Source: Bacteriovoracaceae bacterium
GTDB taxonomy: Bacteria > Bdellovibrionota > Bacteriovoracia > Bacteriovoracales > Bacteriovoracaceae
DNA length: 64,000 nucleotides
Direction of reading: 5' to 3'
Assembly: GCA_003245675.1 (NCBI GenBank)
Contig: QKCN01000079.1
Coordinates: 1 to 64,000, forward strand
The notes beneath the pieces were generated by a model. It was not told the DNA's origin. It saw only the letters and a program-made list of their open reading frames with translations, and ran no database searches. The position numbers were made by a program, and so were the translations under genes. Below are positions 37,973 through 46,966 of this stretch, piece after piece (position 1 is the first letter of the stretch; every line of letters starts with the position of its first letter).

Positions 37973-38689
37973 TTACAAATTTTTTGACAATAAATCGCTG
38001 TAATTAGTTGAAAACAAACGAAGAATATTCTCCCAGGAATGAGGTGGGGGGGCATCAACAGTAATTCCTTCAAATTGCAATCTAAGCGCATGTAATGCCT
38101 GATATTTTAAGCCCCATTCAGTTCTTGCCACGCGATTCAATTCACGTGCTCCATACTGATCGTCACCTAAAAGTGGCAATGAAATACTTTGAGCATGAAC
38201 CCTAATTTGATGCGTCCGTCCCTCATGGGGAAGAAATAACATCAAGCTCACCCATTTTTTTTCCTTTTCTATGCGAAAACTATCGAGACAAATATAGTCT
38301 GTAGTGGCCGTCACCCCTTTTCCAATAGGAAGTGTACGCACAGGATTTTTCCCCCCTTCCCATTTGGAGAGGTTGCGTTTTATAGTCCCTTGTGGATGTG
38401 AGGGTTTACCCCAGCAAAGGGCCAGATAGGATTTTTTGACCTGTCGTGTGCGGAAAAACTCAGTATAGTGCTGGGCAATTTTTTTGGTTTTACCAAAAAG
38501 CATCACTCCTGAAGTATCACGATCCAGACGGTGAGCGGGATAAAACTCCTCGCCCCATTTTTCCTGAATTTGGGCAGTCATGCACTGACTCCCAATCTTT
38601 AACTGCGCACTGATGGTTTCAACTCCAACAGGCTTGTTAAAAACGATAATTTTATTGTTTTCGTATAAGGTTTCAAAATCCATAGGCAA
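37973..38689 (-). CDS. RluA-family pseudouridine synthase
   Basis: 'AHRLDRDTSGVMLFGKT', 'LPHEGRTHQIRVHA'. Confidence 0.92.
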   Translation of the reverse strand: MPMDFETLYENNKIIVFNKPVGVETISAQLKIGSQCMTAQIQEKWGEEFYPAHRLDRDTSGVMLFGKTKKIAQHYTEFFRTRQVKKSYLALCWGKPSHPQGTIKRNLSKWEGGKNPVRTLPIGKGVTATTDYICLDSFRIEKEKKWVSLMLFLPHEGRTHQIRVHAQSISLPLLGDDQYGARELNRVARTEWGLKYQALHALRLQFEGITVDAPPPHSWENILRLFSTNYSDLLSKNL

Positions 38690-38749
38690 TCCACTATCTG
38701 TCTGATAGATACACTCCTATCGCAATCTGAAAAACAAGGCAAGAACCAT

Positions 38750-39346
38750 ATGAGTCGACGTAGAAACTTTTCCCAAGGTCGCTGTCCCCACTGTAAGTTG
38801 GGGAATCCTTTTTGCTATTGCGATAAACTAGAAAAAGCGGAGGGAAAAATTCACGTAACGCTACTCATGCATTTTCGTGAAAAATTCCTCACAACCAATA
38901 CGGCCAACTTGGTCCACCTCAGCCTAAAGAAAAGTAATATTGTAGAACGCGGACTAAAAGATGACACGGTTCATATTCTGAAAGAAGGTCATACACCAAT
39001 TTATCTCTTTCCCCATGAAGAGGCCCAAGAACTCACGCCAGAAAATCTTGCCAAACTCGATACAACCAAACCACTGCAACTCATTGTGCCAGATGGTAGT
39101 TGGCGCCAGGCTAAGAAAATGAAAAGACGAGAAGAAGAGATTAAAGATATTCCTTGCTTTAAATTAACTCACGCCTCCAGCCGCTACGAATTTCGACGCC
39201 AGACCAAACAGACTAATCTTTGCACGGCAGAAGCAGTTGCCTATGCGCTAGAAGCACTTAGTGATTTTGAAGCTGTTGAAATTTTAATGGAAAATTTTAA
39301 GACAATGGAAGAAGCAATTAAGGCCAGCAGACCCCCTTTAGGCTAG
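38750..39346 (+). CDS. DTW-domain tRNA-uridine aminocarboxypropyltransferase-like
   Basis: 'CPHCKLGNPFCYC', 'VPDGSWRQAKKMKRR'. Confidence 0.85.
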   Translation: MSRRRNFSQGRCPHCKLGNPFCYCDKLEKAEGKIHVTLLMHFREKFLTTNTANLVHLSLKKSNIVERGLKDDTVHILKEGHTPIYLFPHEEAQELTPENLAKLDTTKPLQLIVPDGSWRQAKKMKRREEEIKDIPCFKLTHASSRYEFRRQTKQTNLCTAEAVAYALEALSDFEAVEILMENFKTMEEAIKASRPPLG

Positions 39347-39376
39347 GGCATGCTGACCTTTAATAATTTTGAAAAG

Positions 39377-39559
39377 CTAGAACTTAGAGATTTTCCCTTG
39401 AACTCTTGTTACATTACCTTCGGCAGTAATATAAAAAGTCTTAGACTGCTGCTTTTCACTCATTAAATTAGAAACCTTATAACTCATTTCAATTTCTGCG
39501 GCTGCAATTGGATTTTCTGGTGTTCCGATGTTCGTTACCGCAGTTAATTTAAAATTAAA
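39377..39559 (-). pseudogene. 3'-terminal remnant of a paralogue of the two upstream secreted proteins
   Basis: Minus frame FNFKLTAVTNIGTPENPIAAAEIEMSYKVSNLMSEKQQSKTFYITAEGNVTRVQGKISKF* aligns to ...ASFKLVSITNMGTADDPIAGATIQMSYAVSTIMSRKEMTKTFFITANGDIERVQGAIESF*. Confidence 0.75.
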
Positions 39560-40373
39560 AACTCTCTATCGCGCCTTGAACTCTTTCAATATCGCCATTT
39601 GCTGTAATGAAGAAGGTCTTGGTCATCTCTTTGCGGCTCATGATCGTACTTACGGCATAGCTCATTTGAATTGTGGCTCCGGCAATTGGATCATCCGCAG
39701 TTCCCATATTGGTGATGGATACTAATTTGAAACTAGCATCAAAGCTATATCCCCAAGCGGGCTGCACGTTATCTACAGTAATCTGAACACCTGTAAGAAA
39801 CTTCCCTCTTCCGTCATAGCTACCGCCATAGGAGAAATTGAGATTGAAAACCATATCCACAACTTTCATGCCATAGAGGTTCTTTAAGGTCATCGAGTAG
39901 CGCTTACTTTTAGGAATTTCCCAGTTCTCTGTTGCCAGCTCATCTACAGGACTTCCATCTTCATTGCGAGGAAGAACTGAGATTGGAGTTACATTAACCT
40001 TAGAAACAGGCTTACCTTTTTCAACAAGGGCATAAAACTCTTCACCGAGGGCAATAAGGTCACGGGCCACAGCAATGGCCGAACTGATTTCACGGGTACC
40101 ACTTCCACGACCTGTCCCTGAATCATTATCGCTTCCCCCACTGCCTGAGCCATTGTCTGGATCAGAGTCTAGCCATGAAGGGATATCACCATCTTCTGGA
40201 TCGGTAGGTGAACCTGAATCGGTCCCAGAGCTTGGATCAGGATTGGTGACCTGGCCGTTATCATCAAGCCACGGTGAACGATCATTATCAGTTTGCGCAA
40301 AAGATACAGTTGCAAAAGTAACAGGTACTAGCACTAAAAGTAATTTGCCAATAAGCTTCAGGTTTGTTTTCAC
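39555..40373 (-). CDS. Secreted protein, tandem paralogue B
   Basis: GTG start at 40373 after AGGAG; signal peptide; acidic Ser/Asp/Gly/Pro linker; C-terminal domain nearly identical to paralogue A. Confidence 0.8.
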   Translation of the reverse strand: MKTNLKLIGKLLLVLVPVTFATVSFAQTDNDRSPWLDDNGQVTNPDPSSGTDSGSPTDPEDGDIPSWLDSDPDNGSGSGGSDNDSGTGRGSGTREISSAIAVARDLIALGEEFYALVEKGKPVSKVNVTPISVLPRNEDGSPVDELATENWEIPKSKRYSMTLKNLYGMKVVDMVFNLNFSYGGSYDGRGKFLTGVQITVDNVQPAWGYSFDASFKLVSITNMGTADDPIAGATIQMSYAVSTIMSRKEMTKTFFITANGDIERVQGAIESF

Positions 40374-40422
40374 ACTCTCTCCTCTGCAATAACGTACTAT
40401 TTGGACTCTCTCAACATACAAA

Positions 40423-41253
40423 TTAAAGTCTTTCAATCGCGCCTTGAACTCTTTCAATATCACCATCTGCAGTAATGAAGAAGGTCTTGGTCATCTCTTT
40501 GCGGCTCATGATCGTACTTACGGCATAGCTCATTTGAATTGTGGCTCCGGCAATTGGATCATCCGCTGTTCCCATATTGATGATGGATACTAACTTGAAA
40601 CTAGCATCAAAGTTATATCCCCAAGCGAGCTTTAAGTTATCCACTGTAATCTGAACACCTTTAAGGAACTTCCCTCTTCCGTCATAGCTACCGCCATAAG
40701 AGAAGTTGAGGTTGAAAACCATATCCACAACTTTCATTCCGTAGAGATTCTTTAAGGTCATGCCATAGCGCTTACTCTTAGGGATTTCCCAGCTCTCAGT
40801 GGCCAATTCATCAACGGCACTTCCATCTTCATTGCGCGGAAGAACTGAGATTGGCGTTACATCAATGTTAGAAACAGGCTTACCTTTTTCAACAAGGGCA
40901 TAGAATTCTTCACCGAGGGCAATAAGGTCACGGGCCACAGCAATGGCCGAACTAATTTCACTAACCCCACTTCCGATTCCTGAGACAGGATTCGTGGTGT
41001 TGTCATTACCCGCTCCTGAATCATTGTCATCACGACCATCATCTGGATCAAGATAAGGAGGAAGTGGATCATCATCATCTGCAGAAGTGTCAGGAAGAGT
41101 TGCAGCGGTGTCAGGAGAGCTTGCTGAGTTGCCATTTAACCAAGGATACTGTTCAGAGCTGTCATTGCCCGTCTGCCCAAAAGCAACTGTGGCAAAAGCA
41201 AAAAAGATCAACACTAAAAATGACTTTAATGTAAGTTTTTGTCCATCGTTCAT
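40423..41253 (-). CDS. Secreted protein, tandem paralogue A
   Basis: Signal peptide 'LTLKSFLVLIFFAFATVAFGQ'; C-terminal domain shared with 39555-40373. Confidence 0.82.
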   Translation of the reverse strand: MNDGQKLTLKSFLVLIFFAFATVAFGQTGNDSSEQYPWLNGNSASSPDTAATLPDTSADDDDPLPPYLDPDDGRDDNDSGAGNDNTTNPVSGIGSGVSEISSAIAVARDLIALGEEFYALVEKGKPVSNIDVTPISVLPRNEDGSAVDELATESWEIPKSKRYGMTLKNLYGMKVVDMVFNLNFSYGGSYDGRGKFLKGVQITVDNLKLAWGYNFDASFKLVSIINMGTADDPIAGATIQMSYAVSTIMSRKEMTKTFFITADGDIERVQGAIERL

Positions 41254-41489
41254 ATTCCCTCTCCTAGCATAAACCCTCGAATCATTCGAAAGCCTCTTAC
41301 TTGACTAAAACTATCAGCTATTCTAATTGTAAGTCAAGCTCCTGCTAATCGGTGTCAATATGCACCTATCTTTTTGAAAAGATTACATTTTCTAAAGTAT
41401 TGAGAACCTCTGTAAGCTTTTGTAAAAACTTTCTTCTATGTAAGAATTGCGTCATTTACATCTTTATATGAAAACTGCATTATGTGCTC

Positions 41490-42203
41490 ATGACTGAACA
41501 AAAAAGAAAAATACGCATCCATCCTTCTTGGTTAAACCCTCTTATTTCCGAGTTTCAAGCGCCGTATATGTTGCAGCTTCGAAATTTTTTGGAAGAAGAA
41601 GCGAAGAATAATAAAATCATTTACCCTCCAATGAGTGAGGTGTTTTCCGCTTTCAATCTCACTCACTTTGAAGACGTCAAGGTCGTCATTATCGGACAAG
41701 ACCCCTATCATGGCCCCAATCAAGCGCATGGACTTTGCTTTTCAGTTTTACCGCCAACTCCGCCCCCGCCTTCGCTTGTTAATATCTACAAAGAACTTCA
41801 ATCTGATTTAGGAATAACTCCTGCAGACCACGGTCTTTTAATCCCATGGGCAGAGCAGGGTGTTTTCATGATTAATGCCATTTTAACAGTGGAAAAAGGA
41901 AACCCTCTTTCACACAAAGGGAAAGGTTGGGAGCAATTTACAGATAAGGTCATCGACATTCTCAACAAAGAAAAAGAAAACTTGGTTTTTTTACTTTGGG
42001 GAAGCCCTGCTCAACAAAAGGCAGCTAAGGTCGACACGCAAAAACATCTAGTGCTCAAAGCCCCACACCCCTCTCCCTTAGCGGCCCATCGTGGTTTCTT
42101 TGGTTGTGAACATTTCTCTAAATGCAATGAATATTTAAAGGCCCATGGCAAAGAGGAAATCGATTGGAAGCTTCCCTCCCTGAACTCACTCAAAAAATCT
42201 TAA
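41490..42203 (+). CDS. ung: Uracil-DNA glycosylase
   Basis: 'VVIIGQDPYHGPNQAHGLCFSV', 'LLWGSPAQQK', 'APHPSPLAAHRGFFG'. Confidence 0.97.
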   Translation: MTEQKRKIRIHPSWLNPLISEFQAPYMLQLRNFLEEEAKNNKIIYPPMSEVFSAFNLTHFEDVKVVIIGQDPYHGPNQAHGLCFSVLPPTPPPPSLVNIYKELQSDLGITPADHGLLIPWAEQGVFMINAILTVEKGNPLSHKGKGWEQFTDKVIDILNKEKENLVFLLWGSPAQQKAAKVDTQKHLVLKAPHPSPLAAHRGFFGCEHFSKCNEYLKAHGKEEIDWKLPSLNSLKKS

Positions 42204-42646
42204 ATTTCTTAAAAGAAAATCAAATTCCTTTTAAAGAGTTCAACCACCAAGCTTGCACAACCTGTGAAGAGTTTGCAGAAATTCGCGGAACTCCTCTTGA
42301 ATGGGGCGCGAAGACGGCCTTAGTAAAAGATAAACAAGACTTTCGCATCTTTGTCTTAGCGGCGAATCAGCGCCTTAACTCTAATCGCGTACGCAAAATT
42401 TTAAAGTCGCAGTGGATGCGCTTTGCCTACCCCGAAGAGCTCAAAGAATGCGCCAACGTCACAAAAGGAGCACTTCCGCCAGTGTCCCATCCTTTTCTTC
42501 CCTATGATCTCTACATGGATGAGGACTTGCTCAAAAATGAACAAATTGTTTTTACAATTGGCATTCACACCAAGTCGATTTTGCTCAAGATGGAAGATTA
42601 TCGCAAACTTGTTCAGATTAAAGAAATTGCACAGTTTTCAAAATAA
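42164..42646 (+). CDS. YbaK/EbsC family aminoacyl-tRNA deacylase-like
   Basis: 'FLKENQIPFKEFNHQACTTCEEFAEIRG...KTALVKDKQDFRIFVLAAN'; overlaps ung by 40 nt. Confidence 0.82.
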   Translation: MEASLPELTQKILNFLKENQIPFKEFNHQACTTCEEFAEIRGTPLEWGAKTALVKDKQDFRIFVLAANQRLNSNRVRKILKSQWMRFAYPEELKECANVTKGALPPVSHPFLPYDLYMDEDLLKNEQIVFTIGIHTKSILLKMEDYRKLVQIKEIAQFSK

Positions 42647-42647
42647 A

Positions 42648-42670
42648 AAGGGGGCCACCATGGCCCCCTT
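42648..42670 (-). terminator. Hairpin terminator (best T-tract on minus strand)
   Basis: AAGGGGGCCA-CCA-TGGCCCCCTT; minus strand continues TTTATTTTG. Confidence 0.7.
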
Positions 42671-42911
42671 AAGAGAAGAGGTAAATTGAGAACGACATCA
42701 TTAAATCAGCATGTCCGCTATCTTTAACGTTACATCCATTTAACAAAAAGATTTAGAGCAAATCACTTCCGCTTTCCAAGCTTGTTCTCGCCCTGCTAAG
42801 TATCTCGTCCATGAGTTGCAGCTTGAATCCATGGCCAAAATAGCAGAACTCTTTAAAATCTCAAAAGACTTCAGGAAACAAAAACTAACATAACTGTTAC
42901 TTGAGAATTTT

Positions 42912-43490
42912 TTACAGAGCTAGACGCTTAAAGCAATTATAGACGTCAATCAGTGCTCTTGGCAGATCTTTTTTCTCCCAAGAAAGCCCAAGCATTTGCC
43001 TTAATCTGTCATTCATTTCATTTTCGAATTCTTTGAACTGCCCCTCTCTTTTTTCTAAAAGAGTGAGGTTGCTGCAGCAGTTTTCTTTTTGAAAAGAATC
43101 CACCTCGACAGGATTAAAGGCTAAACAACCATAGGGTTTGTATTCAAAAGGAAAAGGACAGCCCAAGTTTTGCTTTAAAAAGAAAGGACAAGTATATGTT
43201 TTGCGCATATTGGTTTTGCCCGTCCCTATTTCATAATCTAGGCGATAAAAGCGAACACAATTTTCAAGCTTTTCAAGAATGGAAAGATCATTTAACTGTG
43301 CCCATACCTCCAAGGCTTCAAGTGGAGTCACCTGCATAGAGTTAGCAACAAAAGTACAACAAGTGCCACCACATTGGGCACAAGAGATAGAGGCTTTTTC
43401 TAGTTCATCCATGCTTGTCAATAAAAGAGATCGCCTTTCATAAGAACGAGCTTCTTGAATTTGCCCTTGGACCCACTCAAAAAATGTCAT
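42912..43490 (-). CDS. YkgJ-like Cys-cluster protein
   Basis: 'CAQCGGTCC...CPFFLKQNLGCPFPFEYKPYGCLAF'. Confidence 0.8.
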   Translation of the reverse strand: MTFFEWVQGQIQEARSYERRSLLLTSMDELEKASISCAQCGGTCCTFVANSMQVTPLEALEVWAQLNDLSILEKLENCVRFYRLDYEIGTGKTNMRKTYTCPFFLKQNLGCPFPFEYKPYGCLAFNPVEVDSFQKENCCSNLTLLEKREGQFKEFENEMNDRLRQMLGLSWEKKDLPRALIDVYNCFKRLAL

Positions 43491-44335
43491 GGTGAAACCT
43501 TTTTAATTCGAGTCATAAAAATTGGACCTGCCCCCATACACTTATCGGGCATCATCCAAAGACCAAAACCATGTTCGTCTTTATGGGCCAATGGATGAAC
43601 TGCTTTAGGAAGATCAAAAGTAAATTGATCCCCTTTTTTCTTACTAAGTTTTGCTAACACATCTGTATTTTCCAACGGAGAAATTGAGCAAGTTGAATAC
43701 ACCAAAGTTCCCCCTGGCTTTAAGGCAAGAAGCGCAGAACAAAGCAAACCATATTGAGTTGATGCCAACTTCTTAGTGCGCTTGGGAGTCCATTTTTTGA
43801 GTTCTTTGGGATCCTTCAAAATATGTCTCTCTCCAGAGCAAGGAGCATCCACTAAAATGCGATCAAAAAATTCAGGATATTCCATACCAAAGCGCAATCC
43901 ATCTTTTCCAACAACTTGAACCTGTGTCATTTTTTCTTCACTTAAATACTCGCGAAGAACATTGAGCAGACGCAAACGACGATTTTGCGAGACCTCATTG
44001 GAAAAAAGTTTTCCACTTGGTCCTAAAGACTCTGCCAAGATGAGACTTTTTCCACCAGGAGCGGCACACATATCGAGCACGACATCATTGGCAGAAACGC
44101 CTAATAACTCTGCCGCCAAAATAGAAGCAGGATCCATTACATAGAAGGAAGAATTAATATCCTGCCCCGACTCAAAGTGAGGATAAGAAAAAGGATCCTC
44201 CCCTGATTGCCCACAAGGACGACAAACCTTAAATTCATCGGACTCCATTGCCTTTAAAAGCTGAGGCCAACGCTCTCCATATAGTTTTTGATAATACTCA
44301 TTCATGTCCACTAAATCCTTTGTGATGGAGGTCAT
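43487..44335 (-). CDS. RsmB/NOP-family RNA m5C methyltransferase
   Basis: 'VLDMCAAPGGKSLILAE', 'ILVDAPCSGERH', 'VYSTCSISPLEN'. Confidence 0.92.
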   Translation of the reverse strand: MTSITKDLVDMNEYYQKLYGERWPQLLKAMESDEFKVCRPCGQSGEDPFSYPHFESGQDINSSFYVMDPASILAAELLGVSANDVVLDMCAAPGGKSLILAESLGPSGKLFSNEVSQNRRLRLLNVLREYLSEEKMTQVQVVGKDGLRFGMEYPEFFDRILVDAPCSGERHILKDPKELKKWTPKRTKKLASTQYGLLCSALLALKPGGTLVYSTCSISPLENTDVLAKLSKKKGDQFTFDLPKAVHPLAHKDEHGFGLWMMPDKCMGAGPIFMTRIKKVSP

Positions 44336-44355
44336 TATATGCTAAAAAAACTGCC

Positions 44356-45126
44356 ATGAAAATAATTGATACCCACTGCCATTTGGATGATGTTGCACTG
44401 GCCCTACATTTGAGGGAAAACATCGAGCTTTGGAAGGAAGCAGGGCTTTCATATTTCTTCTTACCAGGAATCTGTGCAAAAAACTGGAATCGCATCCTAA
44501 ACCTATCCCATCAATTCCCTGAAATCAAAGCAGGATTAGGCATTCACCCCCTCTTTATTGAGGAGCATGATTTACATGATCTAGAGCAACTAAAAAATCT
44601 CCTCAAGCTGGAAAAAGTCAGCTTCATAGGAGAAATAGGACTCGACTTCTTTACTTCCCGCCTGCTCCAAAAAGAACAAGAAGATTTTTTTACCCAACAA
44701 CTTAAATTAGCACAGCAATGTAAAAAGCCAGTCATTCTACACGTCCGATCTGGACACAATGAAGTCCTCAAAATAATCAAAGACAATAATTTTACTCAAA
44801 GAGGTATTGTCCACGCCTATTCGGGAACTCAAGAAGAAGCAAAGCGCTATTTGGATCTGGGTTTTAAATTAGGACTAGGAGGAACACTAACTCGCCCTAA
44901 TGCCCATAAACTACAGAGCATTGCCCAAAACCTTCCACTCGATAGCTTTGTCTTAGAAACAGACGCCCCTGACATGCCCCCCTATAAATACACTCATCCG
45001 AATACTCCCAATAATATTGTCGTTGTTTGGAATAAACTAGCTGAACTAAGAAGCTGCTCACTCGAAGAAGTCGCAGATGTCTCAACTCGAGCAGTCATGG
45101 AGATTTTTCCACATGAATTTTTTTGA
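44356..45126 (+). CDS. TatD family DNase
   Basis: 'IDTHCHLDD', 'GEIGLDFFTS', 'ILHVRSGHNEVL', 'LETDAPDMPP'. Confidence 0.92.
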   Translation: MKIIDTHCHLDDVALALHLRENIELWKEAGLSYFFLPGICAKNWNRILNLSHQFPEIKAGLGIHPLFIEEHDLHDLEQLKNLLKLEKVSFIGEIGLDFFTSRLLQKEQEDFFTQQLKLAQQCKKPVILHVRSGHNEVLKIIKDNNFTQRGIVHAYSGTQEEAKRYLDLGFKLGLGGTLTRPNAHKLQSIAQNLPLDSFVLETDAPDMPPYKYTHPNTPNNIVVVWNKLAELRSCSLEEVADVSTRAVMEIFPHEFF

Positions 45127-45829
45127 TCGAACAGAACTCATAATGGGGGAAGAAAAACTCAAAAAACTCCAAAAGGCACACGTCATGGTTGCAGGCCTTG
45201 GTGGAGTTGGCGCCATCGCCGCAGAAATGCTTGTACGAGCAAGCGTTGGCAAGCTTACCATTATCGACTTTGATACGGTTAATCTTTCCAATATTAACCG
45301 CCAAATTATTGCACTTCACTCCAATCTGGGTGAAAAAAAAGTTGAAGCAATGGCCAAGCGGCTCAAAGATATCAATCCTGAAGTTGAACTAAATGTTATC
45401 GATATGCTCATTGACAGAGACAATGCCGAACAACTGATCAAAGACTATCGACCAGACTATCTGCTAGATGCTATTGACTCTCTCTCTTGCAAAATGCATT
45501 TACTGGCTCAGGCTTACCATCAAGAAATACCGACCATATCCAGTATGGGTGCTGCTCGCAAATTTGACCCAAGCAAAGTAGTAATTACGGACCTCACTAA
45601 AACAAAAATTTGCCCACTCGCGCGCCAAGTTCGAAAACGTATCAACCAATACAATATTGGCAAAGGCATTATGGCAATTTATTCGACAGAGTTCCCCACA
45701 GAAAAGGGACCACACGAAGAGATAGATGGACATCGCGGCCGCAGTATAAACGGGACAATTAGTTACATGACTTCGCTCTTTGGACTCTATGCTTCATCTC
45801 ATATTTTACAAAAACTCATGGAGTCATAA
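45113..45829 (+). CDS. tcdA: ThiF/TcdA-like tRNA threonylcarbamoyladenosine dehydratase
   Basis: 'FDRTELIMGEEKLKKLQKAHVMVAGLGGVGAIAAEMLVRA', 'DFDTVNLSNINRQI', 'DAIDSLSCKM'. Confidence 0.88.
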   Translation: MNFFDRTELIMGEEKLKKLQKAHVMVAGLGGVGAIAAEMLVRASVGKLTIIDFDTVNLSNINRQIIALHSNLGEKKVEAMAKRLKDINPEVELNVIDMLIDRDNAEQLIKDYRPDYLLDAIDSLSCKMHLLAQAYHQEIPTISSMGAARKFDPSKVVITDLTKTKICPLARQVRKRINQYNIGKGIMAIYSTEFPTEKGPHEEIDGHRGRSINGTISYMTSLFGLYASSHILQKLMES

Positions 45830-45832
45830 TCA

Positions 45833-46885
45833 ATGCAAAAGAAAATCGCACTGACTATATTGTTTGTCATTTTTATTGGGATTTGGTTTTTCTACTGGGG
45901 AACGCGCAAAGCCAAGATTGTAGCCTTTATCGAAGATACTAACAAAAACCGCGAACAACAAAAGGTATTACCTAAAAAAAATAACCCCATAAAAAAAATA
46001 TTATTGGCCCCTCGCCCATCCTTAAACACTCACCAAAAAGAAAAAGATCAAAAAAGAGCAATTCAAGACAATGTCTGTGAGGATTTTAAAAACAAGCTCA
46101 ATTCCTTAGAAATTTCTTTTGATACCGATCATTTGCAGAAGGATATTCAAAACATCAAAATTCCAAATTGCACTCAAGATGGACCTCACATAAAAGAACT
46201 GAAACAAAGACTTCAAAGAATTTGCAAAGAAAATGAACTGGACGAGTGCCTAACCCAGATGCTGTTCTTGCGTTCTGCAATAAATGCGAAGCTAAAAATT
46301 GAAATTGAAAATGTTTCTGACTTTTCAGAACTCGTCGATCTATTGCTAGAAGCGTTCTCTCATGAAAAGAACTTCCCTGTCGATCGTTTGGCAAAAATCG
46401 CACGCCAGATGGAAAAACTACATCCCGAATATCCCATTGTGCAAAAAATTTCACTGGTTGGAGAAACAATCGAGGTCTTACACAGTGAAGATCGAAAAAA
46501 TAATCCTGAAATATGGAATGATCTCATTGCTAAATATTCTGAGATGGATGAAGAGGTGCGAAATGACCCTAGTTTAGCTGATTTTTCCTTTCTTGTTCTA
46601 ACAGAAGGAATGAAGCCAGATAAAATTGAAGCATGGGCAAATGAAGCAATTTCTAGAAAACAAGATCAAGCAAAGGGCTATGAAATGCTGGGCTATCTTG
46701 CGTGGAAAAAAGGAGAGCACCAAGCCGCCAAATCCTTTCTTGCAAAGGCGATTAAAGCTTCTCCCAATAATGAGTGGTATATCAAAACGATGTCTGAAAT
46801 CAGTCGACCTGATGCAGCTTATGACGCCTACAAAATCACGATGAATTTAGGATTCTCCCTAGATGAATTGCTAGAACTTAACTAG
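45833..46885 (+). CDS. Membrane-anchored TPR-like hypothetical protein
   Basis: N-terminal TM; 'YEMLGYLAWKKGEHQAAKSFLAKAIKASPNN' TPR-like. Confidence 0.75.
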   Translation: MQKKIALTILFVIFIGIWFFYWGTRKAKIVAFIEDTNKNREQQKVLPKKNNPIKKILLAPRPSLNTHQKEKDQKRAIQDNVCEDFKNKLNSLEISFDTDHLQKDIQNIKIPNCTQDGPHIKELKQRLQRICKENELDECLTQMLFLRSAINAKLKIEIENVSDFSELVDLLLEAFSHEKNFPVDRLAKIARQMEKLHPEYPIVQKISLVGETIEVLHSEDRKNNPEIWNDLIAKYSEMDEEVRNDPSLADFSFLVLTEGMKPDKIEAWANEAISRKQDQAKGYEMLGYLAWKKGEHQAAKSFLAKAIKASPNNEWYIKTMSEISRPDAAYDAYKITMNLGFSLDELLELN

Positions 46886-46966
46886 TTTTTAATTTGTCGT
46901 TTTCTGTCAAAAAAGGTTATCCTACTTCGAATTAAAAAAGATCAACCCCTGATTAAAGGAGAAAGT

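Noticed and set aside
39555-41253. CRISPR-like repeat array
   Set aside because: The long repeated segments are coding paralogues in frame, not short direct repeats with spacers. No CRISPR array or cas gene was seen in the window.
42705-42895. Possible degenerate gene between the YbaK-like and YkgJ-like genes
   Set aside because: Short open stretches only, with no start/Shine-Dalgarno or recognisable homology by eye.
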